Origin: Cyanobacteria bacterium TGS_CYA1
GTDB lineage: Bacteria > Cyanobacteriota > Vampirovibrionia > Obscuribacterales > Obscuribacteraceae
Assembly (NCBI GenBank): GCA_026129135.1
Contig: JAHCIQ010000002.1
Coordinates: 558,001-622,000, forward strand
Direction: 5' to 3'
Length of the DNA stretch: 64,000 nt
Part shown: positions 34,223 through 43,712 of the stretch, in pieces
Numbering within the stretch: position 1 is the first letter of the stretch
How the letters are laid out: every line of letters starts with the position of its first letter
Made by a program: the position numbers and the translations under genes
The notes under the pieces: generated by a model
The model's database searches: none
Seen by the model: only the letters and a program-made list of their open reading frames with translations
Told to the model about the DNA's origin: nothing

Positions 34223-36142
34223 ATGTTTAGTTCGCAACACAATATTCCTAAACATCATATCCGTATAAACGCGCGCCCTGACGCGGAAGAAATCCAAACT
34301 ATCCTTACCAAAGCTCAAAAATCGCCCGGAGTGAAAAACTGTTTCACCTGGACTGAAGAACAATCCAAACAGCCATACTCGATTACCATCCATTGTCCAG
34401 ACAAGCCTGGAATGGAGCCCGAATGGTGGATGCATGGCGGTCCCAACGGTACAGAGTCAATGCTCTGGTATTACAGAACAAACGATTTTGCCGTAGTTTT
34501 CAAACAAATGAATCAGACTCTTGGAGTATCAAACGACCCCAATGACACGACAGGAAAACTTTTTGGACAAGCTCTTTCTGATCATTTGAAACCCATGTCT
34601 ACCGGTTATATAGCACCCGGCATGACCCAGCCCAAACCAACCGAAGATGGACAATCTGGACGTCCGCCTTTAGTCAAACTTTTGAGCGGAAGCCTTGCAT
34701 ACAGACCTCTTTCATCGCATCTGCAAACCGCATCGCAAGAAGCAGCCACTGGCAAACTTGCCATCGAATCCATGTTTGGCATGGGTGCTGTTTTCTTCAG
34801 TCAAGGCGTTCCCATACATGCCACCACCGACCTACAACAAGGGCTGGAAGCTCTTCTACACATGTTCACCTGGCAAGATGGAAAAGTCAGTTTTACACCT
34901 TCTTCTCGGGCAGAAGTAAATTCGATCAATATGCCAGTTCAACAAATCTTGTACAGAGGAGCTGAACTCATAGAAAGCATCGGATTCTTGCAAGACTACG
35001 AAATCTCAGAGCAGTCTGTTCTGAAACGCGCAAATTCAAATTTGAGTGAAAAAGAATTCGAGCGCATAATACTTGAAGGTCCTCCGCTTGGACTTGATTT
35101 GCAAAAGCGTTTTTATCAGTGTATCGATGGTAGCAAGGCTCTGCGGGATATTGCAGGATCGCTAGCACTTTCGGATACTCAGTGGATTTCGGTAGTTTGC
35201 AATATGATCAAACTAGGACTTATCCAGTCTCCAAACGGAAAAACTTTCACTCCCCCTCAATTCGCACCGCCTAGTAACAATCAAGTGATCACAGGCAACA
35301 TGACTGTTCCACAAAACATGAATAAAGCCATGCAAAGCCAAACTCAAGACAACATGCGATTTGGTATCCCACCTCACATGATGGACACTTCATCCATGAA
35401 TACGACCATGGATAAAACGGCCGACATTCCTCGAAACAATCAGGGATTTTCTTCTGGTCCCAATCCTCCTATCTCACCTTTTGGAGGCACCGCATCTGGT
35501 ACTGGCACATTTAGTGCGATGTTCCCATCAGGTGGTCATTCGCCTGCTGTGGAAGCATTCATGAGTTCGAGCACACAAAGTCATCAGAAACTTTCGGCAT
35601 TGCATGTCGGAATTCAAAATAGCGAAGTCAAGTTCGAACAAAATAAAGCTCAAGCCGTACACAGCGCACTGCTCAATCCTCAATCGCGCATAATGAGTCA
35701 GGAAGCGTTTCTTTACTTTCTAGAAAAAGAATTTCAACGCGCTTTTCACTTCGGTTCCATATTTTCGTTGGTAGTATTTTCGATCAAGCCACCACCTCAA
35801 AATGAAAACGCGGCTCAAACTATGAAAGCAGTTAATATGACTATTGGTGCTATTGGAAGAATCAAGTCAGACGTAGACATCCTGGGACACTTCGGTGACA
35901 AAGGTTACGCGATTATTATGCCTAATTCAGATAGTCATGCCGCAGCAGTGCTTGTAGATAAGATCGTTACCAACCTTACCAAATTTTCGCCAGAATTATC
36001 ACAGTACAGACCGGTCCTTCATTTTGGCACTGCTTCAGTGCCAAAAGACTCCAAAACAATTCAAGGTCTTATGAATTGTGCTCAGCAAGCCATGATCGAA
36101 GCATCCAAACGTGGTATCACTCGTCTTACTTACGGCGAATAA
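34223..36142 (+). CDS. DUF4388 protein with degenerate GGDEF-like C-terminus
   Basis: Cytoplasmic protein of 639 residues. After a polar N-terminal domain (1-115) comes a DUF4388/PATAN-like region (about 155-240, GSLAYRPLSSHLQTAS, GKLAIESMFGMGAVFFSQGVPIHA), known from PatA-type regulators. A winged-helix-like segment follows (about 285-345), then a Met/Asn/Pro-rich linker. The last 160 residues resemble a GGDEF fold, but the catalytic motif is replaced by HFGDKGYAIIM, so cyclase activity is unlikely. The protein looks like a non-catalytic signalling adaptor. Its upstream region shares repeats with that of the gene before it. Confidence 0.75.
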   Translation: MFSSQHNIPKHHIRINARPDAEEIQTILTKAQKSPGVKNCFTWTEEQSKQPYSITIHCPDKPGMEPEWWMHGGPNGTESMLWYYRTNDFAVVFKQMNQTLGVSNDPNDTTGKLFGQALSDHLKPMSTGYIAPGMTQPKPTEDGQSGRPPLVKLLSGSLAYRPLSSHLQTASQEAATGKLAIESMFGMGAVFFSQGVPIHATTDLQQGLEALLHMFTWQDGKVSFTPSSRAEVNSINMPVQQILYRGAELIESIGFLQDYEISEQSVLKRANSNLSEKEFERIILEGPPLGLDLQKRFYQCIDGSKALRDIAGSLALSDTQWISVVCNMIKLGLIQSPNGKTFTPPQFAPPSNNQVITGNMTVPQNMNKAMQSQTQDNMRFGIPPHMMDTSSMNTTMDKTADIPRNNQGFSSGPNPPISPFGGTASGTGTFSAMFPSGGHSPAVEAFMSSSTQSHQKLSALHVGIQNSEVKFEQNKAQAVHSALLNPQSRIMSQEAFLYFLEKEFQRAFHFGSIFSLVVFSIKPPPQNENAAQTMKAVNMTIGAIGRIKSDVDILGHFGDKGYAIIMPNSDSHAAAVLVDKIVTNLTKFSPELSQYRPVLHFGTASVPKDSKTIQGLMNCAQQAMIEASKRGITRLTYGE

Positions 36143-36160
36143 ATCAAAAAAGTATTCGAT

Positions 36161-37558
36161 TTATTTTTTCAATTTTGCATTGATTACTTCGAGCAATTTG
36201 TTTTGGCCTTGAGTGGTCAAATTGATGTGCGCAGGCTTCCACAATTCTGGAATGTACTGGTTATCCTTCATTAGAGCGCTTCTGGCATCGACGAACACTG
36301 TGTTTGGTTTGTCTTTCAATTGCTCGGCAACTTTGCGATTGATTTCTTGAATCTGTTGGTTGTTAGATGCATCATCGCCTTTTGGCAATACTCCAACAAC
36401 AGTAATTTGTGCGTTGGGCAGCTTAGCGCGCAGTTCTTTATGATTTTCCATGATACCGCGCACGATATCATCGGTAGTCGCTCTGCCAATATTGTTCGTT
36501 CCGATCATCATGACCGCATTCTTGGGAGGATTATCTTTATTGAAATTAGCTTCACCGTTTCTCAGGCGCCATAAGAGGTTCTCGGACCTGTCATGGCTGA
36601 TTCCAAATTCTTGCCAGCCGAGAGTTTTGAATTGAGGATTGTCACCTAAAGCTTTTACGTTGCCATCGCCATAAATTACTGTTTGACCACGATTATTTCT
36701 TGCACGCTCGACCAATGCTCCATGTTCTTCTGACCAATTTTCCTTACCGGATCTAGATTTGGCTGTGAATGGCTCACTGCGCTCGTTCTCCGCAGCAACT
36801 TTAGTATCCTTTGGTTTGTTTGCGGGGATGTTATCACCAGGACTCACTTCAACCGGGGCCGGACGAGATTCGCGTCTTTGTTGTCTGTCAATACTGTCAA
36901 TAGCAAGCCCTGCAAAAATTCCACCAAGTGTGCCTACGATGTCCATTACATCAGGACCTTGTCTGCGATGGCGATATCCATCGTGATGGCCTCTAAAATT
37001 ATTGAAGTGCTGATATCCAGGACCAGGACGGTATGACGCAGGCATGAATCCGTTGTTGAACTGCCCAAAGTTCTGAAATTGTGATTGCTGCCATTGCTGT
37101 TGCTGCCATTGTTGCTGACGCCACTGCTGTTGTTGCCACTGTTGCTGTTGCCATTGCTGTTGCTGCTGGCGTCTTTGTTGCTCAGCCAGGCGTTGTTGAT
37201 AGATAAGATTCTGATTCGACTGATTAGGATCTATAGAACGTCTAAAACGCATGTCGGTCTGAGGCACGCGCGGATGACGATTTTGAGGTTCTGGTCGTGG
37301 TCCTTGATGATCTGGTCGTGGTCCATGATGATCTGGTCTTGGACCTCTGTGATGTGGACCGCGATGGTCGCGAGGATCTCTGGCATCAGCCAGAAGCATT
37401 TCACCAACAGGCTGACTTAAATCTTGTGCTGGTTGAATAGTATTGTCGAGACTGGCAACTGTCAGGGGACGATTATCTTTATCGCCTTGCGGTTGGACAG
37501 AGACTTCAACTTGATTAGAATCGGGGGGAATTTCGGTACTCATGCCCCAAATGTACAT
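36161..37558 (-). CDS. SGNH hydrolase-fold protein with His/Pro and Gln/Trp repeats
   Basis: Protein of 465 residues (or 460 from ATG 37543). Residues about 60-100 are Pro-His-Arg-Asp repeats of the type GPRPDHH, and about 130-165 are WQQQQ repeats, both probably disordered. The last 200 residues resemble SGNH/PAF-acetylhydrolase folds: IYGDGNV at block I, MMIGTNNIG at block III, and a late AHINLTTQGQ segment. By eye the block I Ser is Gly and the Asp three residues before the final His is Lys, so the enzyme may be inactive. No signal peptide is evident. Confidence 0.7.
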   Translation of the reverse strand: MYIWGMSTEIPPDSNQVEVSVQPQGDKDNRPLTVASLDNTIQPAQDLSQPVGEMLLADARDPRDHRGPHHRGPRPDHHGPRPDHQGPRPEPQNRHPRVPQTDMRFRRSIDPNQSNQNLIYQQRLAEQQRRQQQQQWQQQQWQQQQWRQQQWQQQQWQQSQFQNFGQFNNGFMPASYRPGPGYQHFNNFRGHHDGYRHRRQGPDVMDIVGTLGGIFAGLAIDSIDRQQRRESRPAPVEVSPGDNIPANKPKDTKVAAENERSEPFTAKSRSGKENWSEEHGALVERARNNRGQTVIYGDGNVKALGDNPQFKTLGWQEFGISHDRSENLLWRLRNGEANFNKDNPPKNAVMMIGTNNIGRATTDDIVRGIMENHKELRAKLPNAQITVVGVLPKGDDASNNQQIQEINRKVAEQLKDKPNTVFVDARSALMKDNQYIPELWKPAHINLTTQGQNKLLEVINAKLKK

Positions 37559-37608
37559 AATCGCAAGGACGTGGGAAATGGGGAAACCACGCAGACACCA
37601 AAATTTCC

Positions 37609-37639
37609 AAAAAAAACCGGGAGCGCACTGGCACTCCCG
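37609..37639 (-). terminator. Rho-independent terminator of icd
   Basis: On the minus strand CGGGAG...CTCCCG (stem 37618-37623 with 37634-37639, ten-base loop) is followed by eight Ts. It lies 38 bases beyond the icd stop codon, the expected place for its transcript end. Confidence 0.85.
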
Positions 37640-37676
37640 ACTTTAAGCCTCGAACTATCTGATTGCTATGAGCAAA

Positions 37677-38936
37677 TTACATGTTTTCAGTAATGTATTT
37701 TGCAAATTCGCTTGTTTTTACTTTGGTAGCTCCGCTCATCAAACGCTCCATGTCATAAGTGACTTTCTTTTGTTGGATTGTTTTAGCCAGAGCACTGTAG
37801 ATGAGGTCCGCAGCTTCGGTCCAGCCAAGGAATTCGAACATCAAAGCGCCGGAAAGAATTACCGAACCTGGGTTGATAACGTCTTTGTCAGCGTATTTAG
37901 GTGCTGTTCCATGGGTAGCTTCGAAAATTGCGCAATTGTCGCCGATATTGGCTCCAGGAGCAATTCCCAATCCGCCGACTTGAGCTGCGCACGCATCTGA
38001 AAGATAGTCGCCGTTCAAGTTGGTGGTTGCAAGAACTGAGTACTCATCTGGTCTGAGCAATACTTGTTGGAACATCGAGTCAGCAATTCTATCTTTGATT
38101 ACGATTTTGCCAGCAGGTACTTTGCCGTCGAATTCAGCCCAGAGCTTTTCTTCGGTGATAGTTTTATCAGCGAATTCGGCTTCAGCCAACTGGTATCCCC
38201 AGTCTCTGAAAGCGCCTTCGGTGTACTTCATGATGTTGCCTTTGTGCACGATAGTGACTGAAGGCTTGTTGTGCTCGATGGCGTACTCGATTGCGCGACG
38301 TACAAGACGTTGCGAACCAGTCTTGGAAATAGGTTTGATACCGATTCCAGAGTCTGGACGGATTTCTTTTTTAGCGTCGATACTCTTAACAGCATCGATG
38401 ATTTTTTTGGCTTCAGGTGAACCAGATTCGTATTCGATACCCGAATATACGTCTTCGGTGTTTTCACGGAAAATAACTACATCCAGTTTTTCAGGGCTGG
38501 TTACAGGCGAAGGAACGCCAGTGAACCAACGTACTGGACGCACGCAGCAATAGAGGTCGAAAATTTGTCTCAAAGAAACGTTCAAGCTTCTGATGCCGCC
38601 GCCGACTGGGGTGGTTAAAGGTCCCTTGATACCGACACCGAACTCTTTGAGAGCATCGAGAGTATCTTTAGGAAGCCATTCTTTGGTTTGATCGTTTGCC
38701 TTTTCTCCAGCCAAAACTTCGAACCAGGCTACTTCGCGCTCGCCTTTGTAGGCTTTTTTGACTGCTGCGTCGAAAACAACTTTGGAAGCTTTCCAAATGT
38801 CGCGTCCGGTGCCGTCGCCTTCGATGAAGGGGATAATCGGCTTGTTAGGGGTAACAGGTTTGCCATCTTTGAAGGTGATCTTTTCACCTTGAGGAACTTT
38901 TATTCCGTTGTAAGTCTTGTCCATCACTTGACTCAT
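37677..38936 (-). CDS. icd: NADP-dependent isocitrate dehydrogenase
   Basis: TCA-cycle enzyme of 419 residues that converts isocitrate to 2-oxoglutarate and CO2. [11 protein letters not shown] near the start, the substrate-binding [33 protein letters not shown] with the phosphorylatable-Ser region preceding it, and [17 protein letters not shown] are conserved; Lys-Tyr after TAP is the NADP-type determinant. Length and order match bacterial Icd. A clear terminator follows the gene, so it is probably a single transcript. The upstream 169 bases are shared with the divergent acyl-CoA synthetase. Confidence 0.96.
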   Translation of the reverse strand: MSQVMDKTYNGIKVPQGEKITFKDGKPVTPNKPIIPFIEGDGTGRDIWKASKVVFDAAVKKAYKGEREVAWFEVLAGEKANDQTKEWLPKDTLDALKEFGVGIKGPLTTPVGGGIRSLNVSLRQIFDLYCCVRPVRWFTGVPSPVTSPEKLDVVIFRENTEDVYSGIEYESGSPEAKKIIDAVKSIDAKKEIRPDSGIGIKPISKTGSQRLVRRAIEYAIEHNKPSVTIVHKGNIMKYTEGAFRDWGYQLAEAEFADKTITEEKLWAEFDGKVPAGKIVIKDRIADSMFQQVLLRPDEYSVLATTNLNGDYLSDACAAQVGGLGIAPGANIGDNCAIFEATHGTAPKYADKDVINPGSVILSGALMFEFLGWTEAADLIYSALAKTIQQKKVTYDMERLMSGATKVKTSEFAKYITENM

Positions 38937-39105
38937 CTTTTAAATAACTCCAAATAGTCGTAGAAAATCCTAATAGCTTTTGACATCTAAAGCGTGCCAG
39001 AGGCGCTTCATTAGAGTGTGCTTATGAGGCTACTTATCTAATTCGTCATAGGATAGCAGTATTATTTAGAGTTTCCGCCGGCCGTAAGGCCTTCTTAAGG
39101 ATGTT

Positions 39106-40689
39106 ATGAACCTCAACCTCAGTTTGGAACGAGCAGCAAAGCTCTACGCCGACCACATAGCCATTGTGGACGGCAAGAAAGTGATTACCTACAAAGATTT
39201 GTACGAACTGGTCCAAGCTCTTGCTGCCGGCTTGTGCGACAAAGGCATAACCCGAGGAGATGTTGTAGCCTGCCTGGCACCTAATTGTCACGAATATCTC
39301 GTGCTTTATTACGCCTGCTCTATGCTTGGCGCGATCTTGAATCCACTCAATTTCAGACTGAGCGCCAAAGAAATTCTCGACATCACCAGACACTCGAATA
39401 CGAGCATTCTAGTTGCCCATCCCGATTTTGCAAGCACTGTCACTGAACTAGTAGATCTTGGATTCAAACCTCAATATACAATATGGCTTGGCAGACCAAC
39501 TGCACCTACAATGGCTCTGCTTCCAAGTTCTAAATACGAACAGTTTCTGGTTCAACACCTGGGTCAGGCAGTCGAATCTCCTTTTATGGCGCCGCATGAC
39601 CTGGCTCAGCTTTATTACACAAGTGGTACCACCGGTGAAGCCAAAGGCGTTATGCTCACTCACGGAAATGTCACTCACAATGCCATGGGAGCCGTAGCCG
39701 AGCTCAAGCTGACCGATGCCGATACATGGCTACACGTTGCACCAATGTTCCATCTGGTTGACGCCTGGGCCGTGTTTGCAATTACGATGGTCGGCGGAAG
39801 GCATGTTTTTCTGCCCTATTTTAAAGACAAACAAGTGCTTGAGACTCTGGCAAAAGAGAACATAACAATTACAGCCCTTGTTCCAACCATGCTCGCTTCA
39901 CTTTTGAAAGCGCCAGAATTGAGAAATTATCACTATCCCAACTTGCGCACAATCATGACAGCAGGATCGCCAGTAGCACCAGAATTGGTGCGTCAAACAA
40001 TGGATCAGTTTGGATGCGATTATGTCCAGTTCTATGGAATGACTGAAACAAGCCCATTTTTAACAGTCTCGATACCGCTTGAAAGTCAAAAAAACTGGCC
40101 GCAAGAAAAACTGCTGGCATTAAAATCAAGTACAGGTCGTCCCTTTATGGGCGCCATAGTGAAAGTTGTACGTGAAGATTTGAGCGAAGTCACACCCAAT
40201 GGCAAAGAAGTGGGAGAGGTCATCGCAAGCGGACCTAACATAACTCGTGGTTACTGGAAAAATCCAGAAACAACAGCAAGCACAATCAGAAATGGCTGGA
40301 TTTTCACCGGCGATTTAGCTGTTATAGACCAGCACGGTTTCATAAATGTAGTCGATCGCAAGAAAGACATGATTATCACTGGCGGCGAAAATGTCTATTC
40401 GACCGAAGTTGAATATGTCATTTACGAGCATCCAGGCGTGCTGGAGTGTGCTGTGATTGGAGTACCAGATACGTACTGGGGCGAAATTGTTAAAGCAGTG
40501 ATTGTAACCAAACCTGGACACAGCATAAGCCAAGAAGAAATCACAGAACTTGTGCGCAGCAAACTTGCCGGTTATAAAATGCCGCGCCTGGTCGAATTCG
40601 TCAAAGAATTGCCTAAAACAGGTTCTGGCAAAATTGCAAAACGCATGCTCAAAGCAACTCAAGTAAAAGCAGCAAAAAGCCGCAAATAA
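39106..40689 (+). CDS. AMP-forming acyl-CoA synthetase (fatty acid-CoA ligase type)
   Basis: Adenylate-forming enzyme of 527 residues that activates a carboxylic acid to its CoA thioester. The P-loop-like YYTSGTTGEAKGVMLTHGN, YGMTETSP, GWIFTGDLAVIDQHG, DRKKDMIITGGENVYSTEVE and the catalytic lysine region PKTGSGKIAKRML all match. Start ATG 39106 has TAAGGA upstream. Together with the acyl-CoA dehydrogenase at 60528 it suggests fatty-acid use, though the two are 20 kb apart. Chain-length specificity cannot be read from sequence. Confidence 0.92.
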   Translation: MNLNLSLERAAKLYADHIAIVDGKKVITYKDLYELVQALAAGLCDKGITRGDVVACLAPNCHEYLVLYYACSMLGAILNPLNFRLSAKEILDITRHSNTSILVAHPDFASTVTELVDLGFKPQYTIWLGRPTAPTMALLPSSKYEQFLVQHLGQAVESPFMAPHDLAQLYYTSGTTGEAKGVMLTHGNVTHNAMGAVAELKLTDADTWLHVAPMFHLVDAWAVFAITMVGGRHVFLPYFKDKQVLETLAKENITITALVPTMLASLLKAPELRNYHYPNLRTIMTAGSPVAPELVRQTMDQFGCDYVQFYGMTETSPFLTVSIPLESQKNWPQEKLLALKSSTGRPFMGAIVKVVREDLSEVTPNGKEVGEVIASGPNITRGYWKNPETTASTIRNGWIFTGDLAVIDQHGFINVVDRKKDMIITGGENVYSTEVEYVIYEHPGVLECAVIGVPDTYWGEIVKAVIVTKPGHSISQEEITELVRSKLAGYKMPRLVEFVKELPKTGSGKIAKRMLKATQVKAAKSRK

Positions 40690-40730
40690 AGCTTGCGTGC
40701 TAGAGTGAAATAAGAAATCGAGGACTGTGT

Positions 40731-41024
40731 GTGCCGACATTACTGAAATGCACTTTATGTCAGAGCAGAAGCGACGCAGACAAAGTAATAGCAGGCAAAT
40801 CTGTGAATTTTTGCCACCAGTGCTTTCGTGAATTGCTAAAAGAAGAATTAGAATCAAAGTCGATATGCAATTTATGCCAGACTGATGATGCGGTCTTTCT
40901 GATGAAGAGCGAAGAGCTAAGTTTTCCAGTCTGCAAAACTTGTCTTGCACTGGCCTATCAAATTCTGAACAACGAATATTACGATGACGATTCTATTTAT
41001 TGCAGACCAAAAGAAAAAGGCTGA
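40731..41024 (+). CDS. small protein with four CxxC motifs (double zinc knuckle)
   Basis: Protein of 97 residues starting at GTG 40731. Four CxxC pairs (CTLC, CHQC, CNLC, CKTC) are spaced as two zinc-binding sites of treble-clef or rubredoxin-like type. A polar helix separates the two halves. It is followed 39 bases later by a helical-repeat gene on the same strand. Function unknown; nucleic-acid or protein binding is possible. Confidence 0.7.
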   Translation: MPTLLKCTLCQSRSDADKVIAGKSVNFCHQCFRELLKEELESKSICNLCQTDDAVFLMKSEELSFPVCKTCLALAYQILNNEYYDDDSIYCRPKEKG

Positions 41025-41063
41025 AAGCCGTATCGTAGCGAAAGTGAAAATCAAGACTTTTAC

Positions 41064-42245
41064 ATGGCGGGTCTCGCCAGACTGGAAAAAGAGAAACTGA
41101 ATAAATGGCATGGGAACATGATTTCAGAAATGCTCAAAATCGATCCAAGCGAGGAGCTAGAAAATTATGCTCGCTTGTGGCTCAATCAATTTCCCGAACA
41201 CACCGACGCTCCAGAACTTTTAGGTAGATGGCTTTTAGCTTTTCCCAAAGAAGAAACTTTTCGTTTGACCCGACATTATCTAGAACTCGATTGTCCGGTC
41301 CTTAATTTGTATCGCCTGATTCAATGCGCTTGTATGACAGAGCATTGCGACCAATTCAAAATTCAAATTAGTAAGTTGCTCGAGAAAAATCCCAATCAAT
41401 TTTTCTGGGCTCTTGTATTCAGTTTGAAAAAAGAAAATTCCGAAATGATCGAAACTCTGATCTTGCGATATTTTGAACTGAACGAAACGAATAAAGATTT
41501 CTATCCTGTCACATTAGCTCACTCATCACAGTCTTTCAAAGTGCTTGAAAAAATATTGAACTGGTGTAAGAAAACAGGCATAAAAAACGAACATATGCCC
41601 AAAACTCTTGCCGAACTTTTTCGTAGTATTCCAAATTTTGCACCTGAATTAAAAGACAGTTTAATTAGTTTCGTCAAACGGTGGGTTGAGGAGAACCAGG
41701 ATAATGAAGATGTTGGAAATGTAATTTCAAGTCTTCTTAGTTACACAAAGACAGACGAGAGCCTGGATTTTGCCATCAACTGGAGTCTGAATCACGAATC
41801 TAATGAATCTTTGTGGTTTGCGCTCAATGCAATTTTAAGACTGCACAAAAAACTGCAAACAACACCTCCAGTGGCAATAATCGACTACACTAAAAATCAT
41901 TTGCAGTCTCTTTCTCCCGATGAACGACCACCAGTATTTGTTGATGCTTTACTCAATTTGGATTCGAGTGCTGAAACTATTAAACTGGCAAAAGAAACTT
42001 GCTTTGAGCATCCAGCTCACTATTTACTTATCAAGCTACTGCCTGAACACTCTTGCGAAAGACTTAAAAGCATCGCGCAGAACCACGTTGAAAAATACAT
42101 GCACTTTTCTCAAGACGAAGTCTTGGTGGCGTTGCTCAAAGGTGATCCAACGGATGAAAGATCTATAGAAATTGCAAAAAAGTGGCTTTTGAAATTTCCT
42201 GAACATGAGCAAAATAATGTTATTTCGAACATGTTGAAAAAGTGA
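41064..42245 (+). CDS. helical-repeat protein of unknown function
   Basis: Protein of 393 residues composed of degenerate helical repeats with a recurrent motif ARxWLxxFPEH (for example LWLNQFPEHTDAPELLGRWL near residue 35 and WLLKFPEHEQNNVISNML at the C-terminus). No signal peptide or membrane helix. It resembles HEAT or Sel1-type solenoids that serve as docking platforms. It follows the zinc-knuckle protein and ends 13 bases before the convergent MshEN-array gene. No family name can be given. Confidence 0.65.
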   Translation: MAGLARLEKEKLNKWHGNMISEMLKIDPSEELENYARLWLNQFPEHTDAPELLGRWLLAFPKEETFRLTRHYLELDCPVLNLYRLIQCACMTEHCDQFKIQISKLLEKNPNQFFWALVFSLKKENSEMIETLILRYFELNETNKDFYPVTLAHSSQSFKVLEKILNWCKKTGIKNEHMPKTLAELFRSIPNFAPELKDSLISFVKRWVEENQDNEDVGNVISSLLSYTKTDESLDFAINWSLNHESNESLWFALNAILRLHKKLQTTPPVAIIDYTKNHLQSLSPDERPPVFVDALLNLDSSAETIKLAKETCFEHPAHYLLIKLLPEHSCERLKSIAQNHVEKYMHFSQDEVLVALLKGDPTDERSIEIAKKWLLKFPEHEQNNVISNMLKK

Positions 42246-42258
42246 AAGAAATACTGAC

Positions 42259-43536
42259 TTATTTCTTTCTGAATATTCCAAAAATTCCAGAACCTTTTTC
42301 TTCCTGCTGTTTGCCGCGCGAATCGTGCGAATGATCGTCTGCATCGGGCGACACAGTTTTTAGTGCGACTGAAAATTCCACTTTGGTATCACGGACGGCT
42401 CGCAGAACTTTGACTAGATGACCTTCTGTAATCAAGTCGTCTTCGATGAGCTTCTGTCCTTGAAAAACAGCATCGAGCAATTTGCGTGGCAGCAAATCGC
42501 GCGAATAAATCACTTCGCCATAGGTGACATTCATTTGAGAAGCAAGGATTTCCATCTTCTTCCACTCGTCGCGATTGAGCAATTCTGCTTTGCGCACGAG
42601 ATATATGACTTTATTGACTTTGGCAACTTCGTCTTTGGAATTGGACTTCTCTTGAATCACCGCTTCCATAGGCACGTTTCTTGCATTGGCCTGATTCAAA
42701 ATAGCTGCCGCTTGCAGCGAACTCATCTGACCGTTATTAACCATTTCTTGCAATTTCAAACTTTCATCAAGCACCGAGGGTGATATCATTCCCGACTGCA
42801 CGAAAACTTCGCCAACCGGCATTCCCTCAGACAATCCGCGCTCGACAGCGGTTGCTTTGTCAGCTTCACTCACAATACCTGCTTGAGCGAGCAAATCACC
42901 CACTTTTACTTTGCCTTTCTCTGAAGCATAAGCACCGGATTCTTGCAGACTGTCTTCGATTGGCTGCGCTTTCTTAGCAGAAGCGCGCAGACCATTAATA
43001 GCCTGGTCGTAACTGATTTTGCCGTCTCGAAACAAGACCTGGGCAGTAAGCGCAGAGGCCAAAAAATTTGCAGTGATAACACGCGACAGAACGAGACATC
43101 GACCAAGCGGTAAATCGTTTTCAACACTTTGACGAAGACCTTGTTCGAGTACCATCTCAGTGATAATGCCTGCGTCAATCAGCAAGCGTCCAAGCTCGTT
43201 TGTGGTATTTGAAGTACGCTCGGCTGGTGGTGTCCAACCAAGGCGTCTGAAAGTCTCCTCCAGAGGCACCTGTGTTCGTGCGCACTGGTTGAGAGCACGA
43301 ATGCCAAATTCAGGCGAAATAAGCTGGTCGCGAATCATCGATTGAACTTCGATAGCGACTTGCAGATTGCGCTCGGACAATTCTCCAATGGTCATCAGCA
43401 CGCGACCTACAGGCGTGCTCGATTTTTTTGCGATTTGCAAGGCTTCCATCAGAACTTCCTGACGAATGATACCAGCGGCTACAAGTAGCTCGCCAATACG
43501 TTTAGGACCACCTCGCCGTTCTTTTTGAATCTCCAT
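42259..43536 (-). CDS. stand-alone array of MshEN-like (GspE N-terminal) repeats
   Basis: Protein of 425 residues made of four units of about 100 residues. Each unit has the paired MshEN motifs, as in RIGELLVAAGIIRQEVLMEAL with TPVGRVLMTIGELSERNLQV, followed by an extra helical hairpin starting from MIRDQLIS, LFRDGKIS or MVNNGQMSS. The fourth unit is more degenerate. MshEN normally sits in front of a type II secretion or pilus ATPase and binds cyclic di-GMP, but no ATPase is present here. It may integrate cyclic di-GMP or act as a multivalent scaffold. A C-terminal tail is His/Asp/Lys rich. Confidence 0.78.
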   Translation of the reverse strand: MEIQKERRGGPKRIGELLVAAGIIRQEVLMEALQIAKKSSTPVGRVLMTIGELSERNLQVAIEVQSMIRDQLISPEFGIRALNQCARTQVPLEETFRRLGWTPPAERTSNTTNELGRLLIDAGIITEMVLEQGLRQSVENDLPLGRCLVLSRVITANFLASALTAQVLFRDGKISYDQAINGLRASAKKAQPIEDSLQESGAYASEKGKVKVGDLLAQAGIVSEADKATAVERGLSEGMPVGEVFVQSGMISPSVLDESLKLQEMVNNGQMSSLQAAAILNQANARNVPMEAVIQEKSNSKDEVAKVNKVIYLVRKAELLNRDEWKKMEILASQMNVTYGEVIYSRDLLPRKLLDAVFQGQKLIEDDLITEGHLVKVLRAVRDTKVEFSVALKTVSPDADDHSHDSRGKQQEEKGSGIFGIFRKK

Positions 43537-43634
43537 CGGACCAGTTCAAAAATAGCTCAAGTAGAGCTTACCGCTAACTCCATACCCCTAATTACCCGTT
43601 TAAACCGGCTCAAAAACCTATTTTATAGAAATGC

Positions 43635-43669
43635 CTGAGCGAGATTGATGTTTACTCAACCTCGCTCAG
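43635..43669. terminator. long inverted repeat, candidate terminator
   Basis: CTGAGCGAG (43635-43643) pairs with CTCGCTCAG (43661-43669); after one mismatch TTGA/TCAA extends the stem. It lies 44 bases past the stop of the last secreted paralogue on the minus strand. The following T-rich stretch is weak (CATTTCT), so termination is likely but not certain. Confidence 0.55.
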
Positions 43670-43712
43670 ATAGAGCCGTTATTCAAGACCCGAAAGTGGG
43701 GACTATCTGGTC

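Noticed and set aside
35600-36142. Active diguanylate cyclase
   Set aside because: The GGDEF motif is replaced by HFGDKGYAI, so catalysis is unlikely.
37085-37420. Leucine-rich plus-strand ORF that looks like a membrane protein
   Set aside because: It is the mirror of the Gln/Trp-repeat region of the SGNH-fold gene; repeated CAG/TGG codons produce Leu-rich antisense readings.
38020-38553. 177-codon plus-strand ORF opposite icd
   Set aside because: Antisense shadow of a conserved enzyme gene.
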